55,189 nt of DNA from Cyanobacteria bacterium RU_5_0 (GCA_012033255.1 JAAUSF010000020.1:1-55189), one strand, 5' to 3'; shown: positions 8,635 through 19,131, counted from the stretch's first letter. Numbers and translations are program-made. Notes: generated from the letters alone by a model not told the origin.

Positions 8635-9089
8635 CTTGATTTCTCCTAAAGTAATTGTGGTTTGAATTGCAAAACGATCGAACAGACATCCAGTGATGCG
8701 ATCGCTAAGATGAACAATTTCGTGCATAACGCGAACGCAGAACACTGAATGAGATACGAAACAAATCAAAAGTAGACGTTACAACCATCAAAGAATAGAG
8801 CAGTGATTGGATGTGTCATTACCTTTGATAGTTAGACCTTAATTCTTTGCCGATTCAAAGCCCTTCGCCCGATCGCATGAGGGATATAAAGGGTATGAAC
8901 GTTCATCTACGTCTCTTCTGCTAATCAGGCGCTGCGTTATCAAACGATGAATCGATCGTCAATAGATAGAAGTTCATAGATCGCCTGATGAAGAAATCTG
9001 TACGAAAATCACAGTAGGTAAAATGTCTCGGTATAATTCTGTTTTCAGTCAGGTCTAGTAAAATCACTCGTCACTTGAATTGGCAACAC
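8635..9089. other. divergent promoter region between RTX and NB-ARC genes
   Basis: About 450 bases without a gene. The region must carry the promoters of the RTX gene (leftwards) and the NB-ARC/WD40 gene (rightwards). It contains several GATCG-rich HIP1-like sites. I could not define a -10/-35 pair with confidence. Confidence 0.4.
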
Positions 9090-12000
9090 ATGGATGCGGA
9101 GCAAGGGCTTGAGGTCGCGAATCGAGTTGTTTTGGCAAAAGCAAGACGACGACTCAGTCCGGTTGAAGCTGCGATTTTGAGTGGTTCCTGGCAAGGGGAA
9201 ACCTACGAAGAAATTGCTAGTAGTGCCAACTATGCGGCCAGTTACTTGAAGCGATATGCGGGTCCCAAACTCTGGCAACTGCTTTCTGAGGCGCTCGGTG
9301 AAGAAGTGAGCAAAACCAACTTTCGGGCTTCGTTGGAGTATCACTGCCAGCAGGAACGTGCAGAGGTCAGGGAACCAGAGTCCGGGGAACCAGAAATCAA
9401 GGCGATCGGAAAGCGAGAGAGGGAGCAGAGCGTGGGGGCGTGCATCGCTTCTACCTGCGTTGATTGGGGCGAAGCCACGGATGTTTCTACCTTCTATGGT
9501 CGTCTATTAGAACTGGAGCTTTTGCACCAGTGGATTAACGGCGCATCCCCTTCTGAAGGGCAACGCTGTCGCTTGATTTGTTTACTAGGCATGGGTGGCA
9601 TTGGCAAAACTGCCTTATCGGTGAAGATAGTACAGGAACTCATTCAACAATCAACAATCAACAATCAACCGACTCCGCCGCTTGCGGACGGGGGATGTAA
9701 AACGCCTTGTTCCCGAAGGCCAGATTCGGATTGCAAGCCCCAAGCTTCGTCGCAGAGCGGCGGGGAATATGTCCCCTACTCGTCGATTCAAAATTTTGAT
9801 TATGTCATTTGGCGATCGCTGCGTAACGCACCACCCCTGACCGATCTGCTCGCAGACCTGATTCCGCTCCTCTCATGTCAGCAAGACATTGAGCTACCCA
9901 AAGGGACTTCGGCGCAAATCACCCGACTGATTCACTATCTCCAACAGGATCGCTGCTTCCTGGTATTGGACAATGTGGAGTCTATTCTCCAGAGCGGGCA
10001 GCCCGTCGGCAGTTATCGATTGGGATATGAAGCCTATGGGGAGTTGTTTCAACGGATTGGCGCAACCGAACACCAAAGTTGTTTGCTGTTAACCAGTCGG
10101 GAAAAACCCGCAGAAGTGGCAACGCTGGAAGGAGAGGCACTGCCCGTGCGATCGCTACAAATCACCGGACTTGAAACAGCAGATGGTTGCGGCATTTTGG
10201 AAACAAAAGGACTGGTTGGCAACGATGCCGATCGCCATAAACTGATTGAACATTACCGGGGCAATCCCCTGGCTTTGAAGATTGTGGCAACCTCAATTCG
10301 TGACCTTTTCGAGGGCGATATTGCCGAATTTTTAGAGCAGGGCACCGTCGTTTTTAACGGGTTGCGTCGTTTGCTGGAGGGACAACTCGATCGGCTCTCG
10401 GAACTCGAACGACAGGTGATGAACTGGTTGGCAATTAACCGAGAATGGACGACCATTAACCAACTTCATGCCGATATAGTTCCCAAGGTCTCTAAAGCCC
10501 AGTTGCTGGAAGTTTTGGAAGGGTTAGGACGGCGATGTCTGATAGAGACCGCTTCGCGATCGCTGATTGAGCGGAAACAACAGAATAGCGATTCCCAAAG
10601 ACAGGATGGCAAAGCTGAACGCGCTCCCACCCGTTTTAGCCAACAGCCAGCGGTGATGGAATATGTGACGGAACACCTGATTGAAACCGCTGTTGCAGAA
10701 CTTAAGGGTGAACAGTCCTTCAACTGGCTCAGCTACTATGCTCTAACCAAGGCAAGCACCAGTGATTATATTCGCGAGAGCCAAATCCGACTAATTCTGG
10801 AACCGATCGCCACTCAGTTACGCAGTTCATTTCGTTCTACCACCGCCCTCAGCCAACACATCCAGCAACAGTTGCGGCAACTACAAACCACCCCTGAAAT
10901 GTATCCGGGCTACGCCGCCGCCAACCTGCTGAGTGTGTTGAATGACCTCCAGGTTGATCTCAGCGGCTGGGATTTTTCTGATCTCCCGATCTGGCAGGCG
11001 TATCTTCAGGAAACCTCACTGCATCAAGTCAATTTCAGCGGGTGCGATTTCGCCGGGTCTACCTTTGCCCAAACCCTCAGTAGTTTAGTCAATGTTGCCT
11101 TTAGTCCGGATGGTGGTTTGATGGCAAGTTCCGATGTGGATGGCAACATTCACCTTTGGGATGTGTCCGGGCAACCCAAGCAGACTTGGCAGGCACACAA
11201 CGATTTTGCCTGGGGGTTATGCTTCAGCCCTGATGGTCAAGTCCTTGCCAGTGGAAGCGTTCACGACTCTCTGATCAAACTCTGGGATGTCCAGACCGGA
11301 AAGCTGTTGTGCGAGCCATTTCAAATCAACAAGATGAGTTGGGCCGTGCAGTTTAGTCCCGATGGTAAACGGCTGGCGATCGGTGAAGAAGGATTTTTAG
11401 AACTGTGGGATGTGGCAACGGCAACCCGTCTGGCATGTTTGGAAGGGCACTCTGAAATTGTTCAGTCTGTTGCCTTCAGTCCTGATGGTCGATGGTTAGT
11501 TAGTGGTGGGGGCGATTTTACGGTGCGCCTCTGGGATCTTTCCACCTTCAGCGAAATGCGCCAGTTTGAAGGACATCGCCACACGGTGTGGTCAGTGGCC
11601 TTTAGCCCCAATGGTCAGTGGGTTGCCAGTGCCAGTTGGGATAAAACCGTGAGACTCTGGCATTTAGCAACTGGAGAATCCATCTGCTTTGAGGAACATA
11701 CAGCCCCCGTGTGGTCAGTGGCATTTAGTCCGGATGGTTCGCGATTGGCGACGGCTGGACAGGATCAAACGATTCGCCTGTGGAATCTGCAAACCGAGCA
11801 ACCGCTCCGCACCTTGCTAGGACATCGAGCTTGTATCCCCGCGATCGCCTTTAGCCCCGATGGCAAAACCCTGTTGAGTGGCAGCGTTGATAGAGTGCAG
11901 AAGCTGTGGGACGTGACCAGCGGACATGCCTTAAAAACCTGGCAGGGACACATCAGCCAGATCTGGTCTGTGGCGTTTAGCCCCAACGGTCAGCACCTTG

Positions 12001-12950
12001 TGAGCGGTAGCCCTACAGATTTGCGCGTCAAACTCTGGAATGCTCTAGATGGAACCTGCCTCCAAGCGTTTAGTGAGCATATTCACTGGGTTTGGGATGT
12101 GACGTTTAGTAGTGATGGCAAAACCTTTGCCAGCAGCAGCTCTGACGGCACCGTTAAACTCTGGGATATCCAAACGCAACAGTGCATTAACACGCTGCAT
12201 TGTCATACGAATTGTGTGTTTGGTACGGCGATCAGTCCAGATGGGCGTATCCTTGCCAGCGCCAGTAATGACTCTACCGTTAAACTCTGGAATATCGATA
12301 CTGGCGATCCTCTGCATACCCTGGTCGGACACGCCTATCCAGTCTGGCATGTCACCTTCAGCCCCGACGGACGCTGGCTTGTCAGTATCGCTAAGAATGG
12401 AATTGTGCGGCTATGGCAGGTGCAAACAGGCACTTGTGTGCAGGTCTTTGATCAACATGACCTGCTAGGCTTTGAGGTGGTATTTTCTGCCGATGGACAA
12501 ACGCTAATTGGGATCGGCAGTGATCACAGCATTAAACGTTGGGAGATTGCCACGGGTCAATGTCTGCAAAGCTTACATGGACACACTGCATTCGTGCGAT
12601 CGCTTGCCCTCCGTCCCCCTTCATCCAACAGCCCACAACTTCTCGCCAGCGGTAGCGCCGACAATACGGTTCGCCTGTGGGATGTCGATTCTGGAAAATG
12701 CTTAAACGTCTTGCAAGGTCACATGGGCATCATCTTTTCCGTCGCATTTGGGTGCGATGCCACCGGACGATCGCTGCTGGCCAGTGGCAGTTTCGATGAA
12801 ACGATTCGATTGTGGGATGTGGAAACGGGTGAATGCCTGCGAGTTTTGAAGAGCGATCGCCCCTATGAAGGGATGAATATTACTGGAGTCACAGGCATCA
12901 CAGAAGCGCAGAAAGCGACTTTGAAATCCTTGGGAGCGATCGCAGGCTAA
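9090..12950 (+). CDS. STAND ATPase: HTH, NB-ARC and 14 WD40 repeats
   Basis: A signalling NTPase of about 1286 residues. Residues 1-95 form a helix-turn-helix-like domain ([37 protein letters not shown]), the type found at the N-terminus of cyanobacterial NB-ARC proteins and vWA-MoxR-associated conflict proteins. The NB-ARC part has a Walker A motif [10 protein letters not shown] (about residue 168), Walker [13 protein letters not shown], and LLTSREKP sensor and GNPLALKI motifs. A short pentapeptide-like stretch ([17 protein letters not shown]) precedes fourteen WD40 units (FSPDG...LWD) filling residues 665-1270, enough for two seven-bladed propellers. STAND proteins of this plan are linked to phage defence or programmed death. 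No effector nuclease or protease domain is visible. A TTG at 9075 is an alternative start. Confidence 0.9.
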   Translation: MDAEQGLEVANRVVLAKARRRLSPVEAAILSGSWQGETYEEIASSANYAASYLKRYAGPKLWQLLSEALGEEVSKTNFRASLEYHCQQERAEVREPESGEPEIKAIGKREREQSVGACIASTCVDWGEATDVSTFYGRLLELELLHQWINGASPSEGQRCRLICLLGMGGIGKTALSVKIVQELIQQSTINNQPTPPLADGGCKTPCSRRPDSDCKPQASSQSGGEYVPYSSIQNFDYVIWRSLRNAPPLTDLLADLIPLLSCQQDIELPKGTSAQITRLIHYLQQDRCFLVLDNVESILQSGQPVGSYRLGYEAYGELFQRIGATEHQSCLLLTSREKPAEVATLEGEALPVRSLQITGLETADGCGILETKGLVGNDADRHKLIEHYRGNPLALKIVATSIRDLFEGDIAEFLEQGTVVFNGLRRLLEGQLDRLSELERQVMNWLAINREWTTINQLHADIVPKVSKAQLLEVLEGLGRRCLIETASRSLIERKQQNSDSQRQDGKAERAPTRFSQQPAVMEYVTEHLIETAVAELKGEQSFNWLSYYALTKASTSDYIRESQIRLILEPIATQLRSSFRSTTALSQHIQQQLRQLQTTPEMYPGYAAANLLSVLNDLQVDLSGWDFSDLPIWQAYLQETSLHQVNFSGCDFAGSTFAQTLSSLVNVAFSPDGGLMASSDVDGNIHLWDVSGQPKQTWQAHNDFAWGLCFSPDGQVLASGSVHDSLIKLWDVQTGKLLCEPFQINKMSWAVQFSPDGKRLAIGEEGFLELWDVATATRLACLEGHSEIVQSVAFSPDGRWLVSGGGDFTVRLWDLSTFSEMRQFEGHRHTVWSVAFSPNGQWVASASWDKTVRLWHLATGESICFEEHTAPVWSVAFSPDGSRLATAGQDQTIRLWNLQTEQPLRTLLGHRACIPAIAFSPDGKTLLSGSVDRVQKLWDVTSGHALKTWQGHISQIWSVAFSPNGQHLVSGSPTDLRVKLWNALDGTCLQAFSEHIHWVWDVTFSSDGKTFASSSSDGTVKLWDIQTQQCINTLHCHTNCVFGTAISPDGRILASASNDSTVKLWNIDTGDPLHTLVGHAYPVWHVTFSPDGRWLVSIAKNGIVRLWQVQTGTCVQVFDQHDLLGFEVVFSADGQTLIGIGSDHSIKRWEIATGQCLQSLHGHTAFVRSLALRPPSSNSPQLLASGSADNTVRLWDVDSGKCLNVLQGHMGIIFSVAFGCDATGRSLLASGSFDETIRLWDVETGECLRVLKSDRPYEGMNITGVTGITEAQKATLKSLGAIAG
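9650..9790 (+). repeat. in-frame repeat insertion inside NB-ARC
   Basis: Between the Walker A helix and the conserved [13 protein letters not shown] segment this protein has about 40 extra residues of odd composition (Cys, Pro, Ser, Arg). The DNA starts with a 7-bp tandem repeat (TCAACAA, three and a half copies, 9650-9670). It continues with a GC-rich stretch having complementary ends (CCGCCGC near 9675, GCGGCGG near 9760). This looks like a small palindromic element that landed next to a heptamer repeat and kept the frame. Confidence 0.65.
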
Positions 12951-13029
12951 CCGCTTGCACCCGATCATGGACGAAACGACCCCCACAAAAATTACGTCTA
13001 TCTATGTGGAAATCGATCGGCAGCGTGGC

Positions 13030-13203
13030 ATTTCTTTGTTCGGTGAAGGCGCGATCGAGTTGGGCGAAGATTTCGTCGGCGGATTCGATCGGAAAGAGAG
13101 GTAGGCGGTTTACGTCGCCAACTTGAAAATGAATTGTTGGATTGAAAGCGGTGACAATGTTTTGGCGTAACTTACTATTCAAGACAGGTAAAGTGCAAAG
13201 CAA
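13030..13203 (-). pseudogene. fragment resembling PglX-type DNA methyltransferase C-terminus
   Basis: Read on the minus strand, residues LNSKLRQNIVTAFNPTIHF and QVGDVNRLPLFPIESADEIF followed by AQLDRAFTEQ resemble the target-recognition end of PglX/Eco57I-like adenine methyltransferases, where an NPT-x-x-FQVGD-x-x-x-LP motif is typical. The match starts abruptly at a TTG, with a stop codon just upstream, and dissolves after about 56 residues. There is no catalytic NPPY part in the window. I read it as a relic of a lost BREX or type IIG gene. The plus strand has a competing short frame ending at 13245, so the call is tentative. Confidence 0.45.
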
Positions 13204-13276
13204 TGTAGACTACGAGATTGTGGAAACGGTGTTAGCTGCACTGTAGCTTTTGCAAGCAGTAAAAGAACGGTTCTCT

Positions 13277-14263
13277 ATGTCTCACATTATCGTCGAAGAC
13301 CTCAGAAAAACCTTCTTTGTGTCTGAACGCTCTTCTGGGTTTTTGGGGTCAATCCGAGGTCTAGTGCAGCGACAAACCAAGGAAGTTCAGGCGTTGAAAG
13401 GTGTTTCGTTTTCGCTAAAGCAAGGAGAACTCGTCGGATACATCGGCCCTAATGGAGCGGGTAAATCAACCACCATTAAGATTTTAAGTGGTATCTTGGT
13501 TCCTTCCAGTGGAACATGCGTCATTAGTGGGCGAACGCCCTGGAAAGACAGAATCCAACATGTGGGTCGAATTGGAGTCGTGTTTGGTCAGCGAACGCAA
13601 CTCTGGTGGGATCTTCCCGTCATGGAGTCATTCGAGTTGCTGCGGGATATTTATTGCGTTCCCCAATCAGAGTATAGCCAGACTTGCGAAGAGATGATTG
13701 ATTTGCTCGATCTGAAGAGCTTTCTCTCTACTCCCGTGAGGCAATTAAGCCTGGGGCAACGGATGCGATGTGATTTTGCGGCGGCGATGCTGCACAGACC
13801 TGACATCCTGTTTCTGGATGAACCGACCATTGGGCTGGATGCCGTCTCCAAGCTTGCCGTCAGAAAATTTATTAAATCGCTGAATCAGACCCATCAGGTC
13901 ACGACGATTCTGACCACCCACGATATGGATGATATTGAGGCATTGTGCGATCGCGTCATCATCATTGGGGATGGAAAGATTTTGTGTGATGGTTCTCTAA
14001 CAACGCTGCGTTCTCAAGTTTCCTCGCGTCGGTATTTAAGAATCGATCTGAAAACCGATGAGTTCCAGTTTGCCGCCGCCGGAGTGAGTCTCCTCTCTCA
14101 GGAAGGTCGCACGGTAACGCTGGCGTTCAACCCGATCGAAATTTCTGCCGCATCCCTGATTCGCCAGATTACGGCTGACTTTGAAATAGAAGACCTGTTT
14201 GTGGAAAACCCACCGATTGAAGAGATTGTGGCTGAACTTTATGCAAAGGTAGGGGGTGCTTAG
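13277..14263 (+). CDS. ABC-2 exporter ATP-binding protein
   Basis: A 328-residue ATPase from ATG 13277; the open frame extends to a TTG at 13250. It has Walker A GPNGAGKST, a Q-loop at VFGQRTQLWWDLP, signature LSLGQRMRCD, Walker B DILFLDEPTIGLD and the switch His in TTHD. The insertion SSGFLGSIRGLVQRQTKEV before the first strand and the DLPV motif after the Q-loop are typical of the NatA/YbhF-like ATPases paired with DUF990 permeases. A roughly 80-residue C-terminal domain follows. The stop codon lies one base before the ATG of the first permease, so the three genes form an operon. The substrate is unknown; the group includes the Synechocystis viologen exporter. Confidence 0.9.
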   Translation: MSHIIVEDLRKTFFVSERSSGFLGSIRGLVQRQTKEVQALKGVSFSLKQGELVGYIGPNGAGKSTTIKILSGILVPSSGTCVISGRTPWKDRIQHVGRIGVVFGQRTQLWWDLPVMESFELLRDIYCVPQSEYSQTCEEMIDLLDLKSFLSTPVRQLSLGQRMRCDFAAAMLHRPDILFLDEPTIGLDAVSKLAVRKFIKSLNQTHQVTTILTTHDMDDIEALCDRVIIIGDGKILCDGSLTTLRSQVSSRRYLRIDLKTDEFQFAAAGVSLLSQEGRTVTLAFNPIEISAASLIRQITADFEIEDLFVENPPIEEIVAELYAKVGGA

Positions 14264-14264
14264 G

Positions 14265-15083
14265 ATGAACGCATACCGCTCATTGTTTGTTGCTAGATTT
14301 GCCCTGTTGCTGCAATATCGTGCGGCGGCTTTGGCTGGGGTTGCCACCCAGCTTTTTTGGGGGTTTGTGAAAGTCATGGTTCTAGAGGCATTTTTTAGCC
14401 ATGCGACCTCAACTCAACCAATGACATTACAAGAGGCGATCGGATATGCGTGGCTGGGGCAGGCGTTTATCATGGCGATCGTTCCCTGGTCAGGGGATAG
14501 AGACATTCAAGACTTAATCCGTTCTGGCGCGGTGGGATACGACCTGCTTCGACCGACCGACCTTTATAATTTCTGGTTTACTCGTGCTTTGGCCATGCGT
14601 ACTGCTCCTATCGTCCTGCGGGCTATGCCAATTCTGGGTGTAACGATGCTGCTGTTGCCGCTGACAGGGCTTTCTGGTTGGTCACTGGCGTTTCCACCCT
14701 CGTTCGCTGCCCTGGTTGCCTTTTTTCTTGCCTTTATCAGTGCCATCCTGCTGTCCTCTGCATTGACCATGCTGCTCACGGTATCGATGATGTGGACACT
14801 GTCGGGTGAGGGGGTGAACAGTATCTTTCCTACGCTGATTATTTTTTGCTCAGGCATGGTTGTGCCGCTACCGTTTTTCCCTGAATGGATCAAGCCGCTG
14901 CTCAATGCCCTTCCCTTCTCTGGTCTTCTCGATCAACCGTTGCGCCTGTTTACAGGTAATCTTCCCCCCAACGCGCTGTTGAGTGTGTTGATTCATCAAG
15001 GATTTTGGATCGCCGTCATTGTTCTATTTGGACGTTTTCTGGTGAGTCGGGGTGTCAATAAACTGGTAATTCAGGGAGGATAA
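14265..15083 (+). CDS. ABC-2 permease (DUF990 / viologen-exporter type), first subunit
   Basis: A 272-residue membrane protein with six predicted hydrophobic segments. It begins MNAYRSLFVARFALLLQYRAAALAGVA and shows the family pattern IVPWSGDRDIQDLIRSGAVG and YDLLRPTDLYNFWFTRALAM. In DUF990 permeases this cytoplasmic loop docks on the ATPase. ATG 14265 is preceded by AGGGGG 8 bases upstream, inside the end of the ATPase gene, so translation is coupled. A GTG at 14256 is an alternative. The two permeases form a heterodimer. Confidence 0.88.
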   Translation: MNAYRSLFVARFALLLQYRAAALAGVATQLFWGFVKVMVLEAFFSHATSTQPMTLQEAIGYAWLGQAFIMAIVPWSGDRDIQDLIRSGAVGYDLLRPTDLYNFWFTRALAMRTAPIVLRAMPILGVTMLLLPLTGLSGWSLAFPPSFAALVAFFLAFISAILLSSALTMLLTVSMMWTLSGEGVNSIFPTLIIFCSGMVVPLPFFPEWIKPLLNALPFSGLLDQPLRLFTGNLPPNALLSVLIHQGFWIAVIVLFGRFLVSRGVNKLVIQGG

Positions 15084-15085
15084 CG

Positions 15086-15886
15086 GTGAACACAGCGCGT
15101 CTCTATCTACGATATATTTCTGTATCATTCAAGTCACAAATGCAGTATAAAGTATCCTTCTTGCTGCAACTCGTTGGACATTTTTTAGTCACTGCGATCG
15201 AATTTTTTGGCATCTGGGCGCTGTTTAGTCGTTTTAATCAGATTGGGACGTGGACGCTCTCTGAAGTCGCTCTGTTTTATGGCATGGTCAATGTCTCCTT
15301 TGCCTGTGCAGATGCGCTGGGGCGAGGATTTGATGCATTTGGGAAAATCATCAAGAGTGGTGATTTCGATCGGTTGCTGCTGCGCCCGCGCACCACAGTT
15401 TTGCAACTTTTGGGCATAGAATTTACGTTGAAACGCATCGGTCGATTGTCTCAAGGGCTGGTGGTCATGGGATGGTCACTGGCAACGCTCCATGTTCCTT
15501 TAACGCTGCCAATCTTATGGCTGTTGGGCACCTCATTGATCGGCAGCATTGCCCTCTTTATCGGTATTGTGATTGTGCAAGCCACGCTGACATTTTGGAC
15601 GATTGAGTCTCTCGAAATTATGAATATCCTGACCTATGGCGGAGTGGAAACGGCTCAGTATCCGTTTTCGATTTATAGCAAATGGTTTCAGCGATTTTTC
15701 ACTTTCTTGGTACCGCTTGCCTGTGTCAGCTATTTTCCGCTCTTGGCGGTGTTGAACAAAGCCAGCGCTTTTTCAGTGCCGTTGTGGTTGTGTTACGTCT
15801 CTCCGATCGCAGGGATTCTCTTTTTGATGATGGCGCTGCGGCTTTGGACAATTGGTGAGCGATACTATTGTTCTACAGGGAGTTAG
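15086..15886 (+). CDS. ABC-2 permease (DUF990 type), second subunit
   Basis: A 266-residue membrane protein that starts at GTG 15086, 2 bases after the previous stop and 6 bases after AGGGAGGA, a strong ribosome site. It has about six hydrophobic segments and the family pattern ADALGRGFDAFGKIIKSGDFDRLLLRPRT-like loop (about residues 72-101), plus VETAQYPFSIYSKWFQRFFTFLVPLACVSYFP-like C-terminal half (about 190-221). It pairs with the permease at 14265. The exporter operon ends here; the next gene is 424 bases away. Confidence 0.88.
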   Translation: MNTARLYLRYISVSFKSQMQYKVSFLLQLVGHFLVTAIEFFGIWALFSRFNQIGTWTLSEVALFYGMVNVSFACADALGRGFDAFGKIIKSGDFDRLLLRPRTTVLQLLGIEFTLKRIGRLSQGLVVMGWSLATLHVPLTLPILWLLGTSLIGSIALFIGIVIVQATLTFWTIESLEIMNILTYGGVETAQYPFSIYSKWFQRFFTFLVPLACVSYFPLLAVLNKASAFSVPLWLCYVSPIAGILFLMMALRLWTIGERYYCSTGS

Positions 15887-16310
15887 GTGAGCATATTTGT
15901 TGTTGGCATAACCATGAGAGCGATAAAGAGTTAACACATGGATCTTTCTGAAAGACGCTCTGTAAACTCATTCCATCGAAGTGCCATTTTGCAGAAAGTG
16001 TTCACTATAAAGCGCTCAGTGATGTAGCAGTAGTCAGCGTGGTTAGGACATTGCCAAAGGCTGAAAGGCAAACGGTCAATCCATCCTGACTCAGCACTCA
16101 GTCCTCAGCACTCGGCACTTAGCTATACCCGTAATTCAATGCCAATCTCGTAGGTTAGACACAAACTGTATTAATCAATACAGAAAAATAAGAATCTTCT
16201 CACTAGATGCTCACGTTCTCTTCACCTACGGATTTCATGGTAGAAGTTGAAGCCAGTTTCAATTTCTCTGGTTTCTTTCACCATTAACCTAGATTGCAAG
16301 GAGGTTGCAC
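15887..16310. other. intergenic region before the Ser/Asn repeat peptide
   Basis: No gene is visible. A run of CAGCACTCAGTCCTCAGCACTC-type imperfect repeats lies near 16090-16120. The last 20 bases carry a perfect AAGGAGG ribosome site (16298-16304) for the next gene. The promoter of that gene should lie in 16140-16290, which is AT-rich. Confidence 0.4.
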
Positions 16311-16631
<321 letters not shown>

Positions 16632-16697
16632 GGTCGCTGAGGTCGCTAATGCTGTAACGACCAGATGATTGAATCAAGTCTCTAAGGGTTTTAGAGC

Positions 16698-16716
16698 GAT
16701 TCTCCATAGGAGAATC
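16698..16716 (+). terminator. hairpin after the repeat-peptide gene
   Basis: GATTCTCC (16698-16705) and GGAGAATC (16709-16716) form a perfect 8-bp stem with an ATA loop, 67 bases after the peptide stop codon. No T-run follows, so it could be an attenuating or RNA-stabilising hairpin as well as a terminator. Confidence 0.4.
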
Positions 16717-16880
16717 TATGCCAATGCAAGGGGGCTAAAATCGACTGTTTAAGGCAGCACCTTTGCTGTTTAAACTCCGACAGATTCGGTTATGTAGTCC
16801 CCTTCCTTGGCTCATTGGCAGCTCAAAGTGATTTCTGACTGAAAGGGGTTTTGTATCGTAAGATTGAGCATCACCGTGTT

Positions 16881-18059
16881 ATGAAAATTCTGCAACAGCT
16901 ACTTGCACCGTATCCAACCGAGCAGTTTTTGACAGAGTACTGGACACAAAAGGCAATTCACATTTCAGCAGATGATTCTCGCAGGTTTCACCCTTTCTTC
17001 TCATGGGGTGCTTTAAATCATCTGTTGAATTATCACAAACTTACAGAACCAGATTTACGCTTCTCGAAAGAGGGCAAGTCGTTGCCGGAGACACGCGATC
17101 CGCGAGATTGGAGCGATCGCCTGCGTCAGGGAGCCACCCTGATTGTCAACGGCGTACATCATCGGGTTCCGAGCGTTGCTAAACTTGCGGCACATCTTCG
17201 AGATGACATCGGTTATGAAACCCACATCAATTTGTATTGCTCTCCAGCAGACCAACGGGGATTTGATTGCCACTATGACACTCACGATGTGCTGATCCTA
17301 CAGATTGATGGTGAGAAGAAATGGTTCGTTTATCGAGAAACGGTGCTTGATCCGACCTCAGACATGCCCTCATCCAAACAACTTCAACCTACAGAGCCAC
17401 CCTATCTAGAGTGTGTACTTAAGGCTGGAGATTTGCTTTATATCCCGCGAGGACACTGGCACTATGCGATCGCCTGCGAACAGCCATCGCTTCATCTTAC
17501 GGTTGGAATCGAGTGTCAGACAGGGCTTGACTGGCTTGACTGGCTCATGCATGATCTGCAAAACAACGCAGGCTGGCGACAAAGCTTGCCTGTGATCGTA
17601 GATGACAATACGAACGCTTTAGAAAAACAGTTAATGGCACTGCGACAGCATCTGATCGAGACTCTACATCAGCCTGACAGTCTGCACAAATATATCGATA
17701 AGCTCGGCTATCGCAACTATCCACCGCTTCCAGTCAGCTTACCTGCTCAGATGGGAACTGACATTTTTCCGAATCTGCTTATGACTCGGTTTGCCTGGTC
17801 TCCATTGCATCGCATTCGCGTCAAGCAACTCAGCGATCAACACTATCAAGTCCAGGTTGGGTCAAAACAAATTGATTTAAAAGGAATCCCAGAAACACTC
17901 GTAGAAAATTTATTCGATCGAGATGAGTTTAGTTTATTTGACATTGCCGATTGGGCACCCGATTTGGATTTAGAAGCTGATATTGCACCACTCCTCAAAC
18001 ACCTTGTCCTTGAAGGAGTTTTGCAAGTTGAAACTGACTGTGATCTTTCGTTTACCTGA
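16881..18059 (+). CDS. JmjC-domain 2-oxoglutarate oxygenase (ROX/YcfD-like)
   Basis: A 392-residue protein from ATG 16881; a TTG at 16851 with GAAAGGGG just before it is an alternative. The JmjC/cupin core carries the Fe(II) triad HxD in CHYDTHD (His131, Asp133) and a distal His in YIPRGHWHYA (about 194). The nearby pattern LQIDGEKKWFVYR is typical of the ribosomal-oxygenase branch. The C-terminus (LFDRDEFSLFDIADWAPDLD, APLLKHLVLEGVL) fits the winged-helix-like end of YcfD/NO66 proteins. Known members hydroxylate Arg or His in ribosomal proteins; other JmjC enzymes act on Asn or Asp. The repeat peptide just upstream makes a peptide substrate possible, but this is inference. Confidence 0.85.
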   Translation: MKILQQLLAPYPTEQFLTEYWTQKAIHISADDSRRFHPFFSWGALNHLLNYHKLTEPDLRFSKEGKSLPETRDPRDWSDRLRQGATLIVNGVHHRVPSVAKLAAHLRDDIGYETHINLYCSPADQRGFDCHYDTHDVLILQIDGEKKWFVYRETVLDPTSDMPSSKQLQPTEPPYLECVLKAGDLLYIPRGHWHYAIACEQPSLHLTVGIECQTGLDWLDWLMHDLQNNAGWRQSLPVIVDDNTNALEKQLMALRQHLIETLHQPDSLHKYIDKLGYRNYPPLPVSLPAQMGTDIFPNLLMTRFAWSPLHRIRVKQLSDQHYQVQVGSKQIDLKGIPETLVENLFDRDEFSLFDIADWAPDLDLEADIAPLLKHLVLEGVLQVETDCDLSFT

Positions 18060-18086
18060 TCCAGATAACGATCGCTTGGATTCCCA

Positions 18087-18114
18087 CCCACAATTAATTA
18101 AGTTCATCTACATA
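18087..18114 (+). repeat. 28-bp direct repeat, copy 1
   Basis: This stretch (starting CCCACAATTAATTAAGTTCA) recurs at 19123-19150 with one mismatch, in the same orientation. The two copies flank the frameshifted ATPase gene. Copy 1 overlaps the last codons of that gene on the minus strand. Confidence 0.8.
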
Positions 18115-18868
18115 GCAAAACTCATGCGGCTGAGAAAGGTTTTGAGACGATCGCTCTTGGGATGGGACAACACGAGTTTGGCAATTCCCGCTTCTTCGAC
18201 TTGCCCTTGATTCAAGAACAGGACGCGATCGGCAACTTCACGAGCAAATTGCATTTCGTGCGTCACGATCACCATCGTCATTCCTTCCTCCGCGAGCTGT
18301 TGCATCACACTCAACACTTCGCCCACTAGCTCTGGATCAAGGGCACTCGTAGGTTCGTCGAACAACATGATTTTGGGTCTCATGCAGAGGGAACGGGCGA
18401 TCGCACCCTCTGTTTTTGTCCGCCTGATAATTGATCGGGGTAAGCCTCTGCTTTTTGGGCTAACCCAACTTTATCTAGGAAAAACCGAGCAGTTCGGGAA
18501 CCTTCCTTTGCTGATTGTCCCAATACTTTTTGGGGAGCGAGGGCGAGATTCTCTAGAACAGTCATGTGAGGGAACAGGTTGAAATGCTGGAACACCATCC
18601 CCACGTCTGCTCGCAGTTGACGCAATTGCTGTGACGTTAAATTGGATCGAGATAAATCAATTCCATTGACAGTTAACCGTCCACCATTAATTTTTTCCAG
18701 GCGATTAAAGCAACGCAACAATGTACTTTTGCCACAACCAGAAGGACCAATGATCGCAACAACTTCGCCAGGGTTAATGAAGCCGCTAATTCCTTTCAGC
18801 ACTTTCAGCGAACCAAAACTTTTCTCAACTCGATCAAATTGGATGGCAGGAACAACGTTATCCAACAT
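18108..18868 (-). pseudogene. glnQ: polar amino-acid ABC transporter ATPase, frameshifted
   Basis: The gene encodes a GlnQ/HisP-type ATPase of about 252 residues if read through. The first frame (18868 down to 18380) carries Walker A GPSGCGKST, Q-loop VFQHFNLFPHMT and signature LSGGQKQRV, then goes out of frame. The second frame (18383 down to 18108) carries [12 protein letters not shown] and the switch region [21 protein letters not shown]. Adding one base at 18404/18405 gives the expected [19 protein letters not shown]. The break lies exactly in a GCGATCGC octamer. It should power the permease at 20037 with the binding protein at 19171, but faces the opposite way. It is either a real mutation or a sequencing error. 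Confidence 0.85.
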
Positions 18869-19074
18869 TTTGAATCCAACACGTTATTTCAAAGATTGAT
18901 TGAAACCTATATCTGCTATTTAAGCAGTCCCAGTAGACATAGCACACTCGATGTACTGCAACAGAGTGTATAGTTACAAACAATTTACCGTTTCAACCGA
19001 TAGGATTAAGAGATTCATGCCCCTTTAGCAACGAATTCTTGAGGATAATGTAGTCAAACAGAGTTAATGACACC

Positions 19075-19131
19075 TCTTGTGGGATGGGCATCTTGCCCGT
19101 CCGGGCGGGTGAGGACACCCAGCCCACAATT
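19075..19131. repeat. dispersed repeat with TTGTGGGATGGGC core, copy A
   Basis: The element starts TTGTGGGATGGGC and ends GCCCACAA, so its ends are complementary. The reverse complement aligns over about 55 bases with 34801-34857. Shorter relatives sharing TGGGCA/TGCCCA occur at 21014, 23836 and 52461. Confidence 0.7.

Noticed and set aside
8890-8960. GTTCATCTACG, a possible glutamine riboswitch start
   Set aside because: The second conserved block of the glnA RNA motif is missing and the downstream gene is not linked to nitrogen.
13157-13245. 29-codon plus-strand frame MFWRNLLFKTGKVQ... before the exporter operon
   Set aside because: Too short and unsupported; it overlaps the PglX-like fragment on the other strand, though I could not exclude it as a gene tail.
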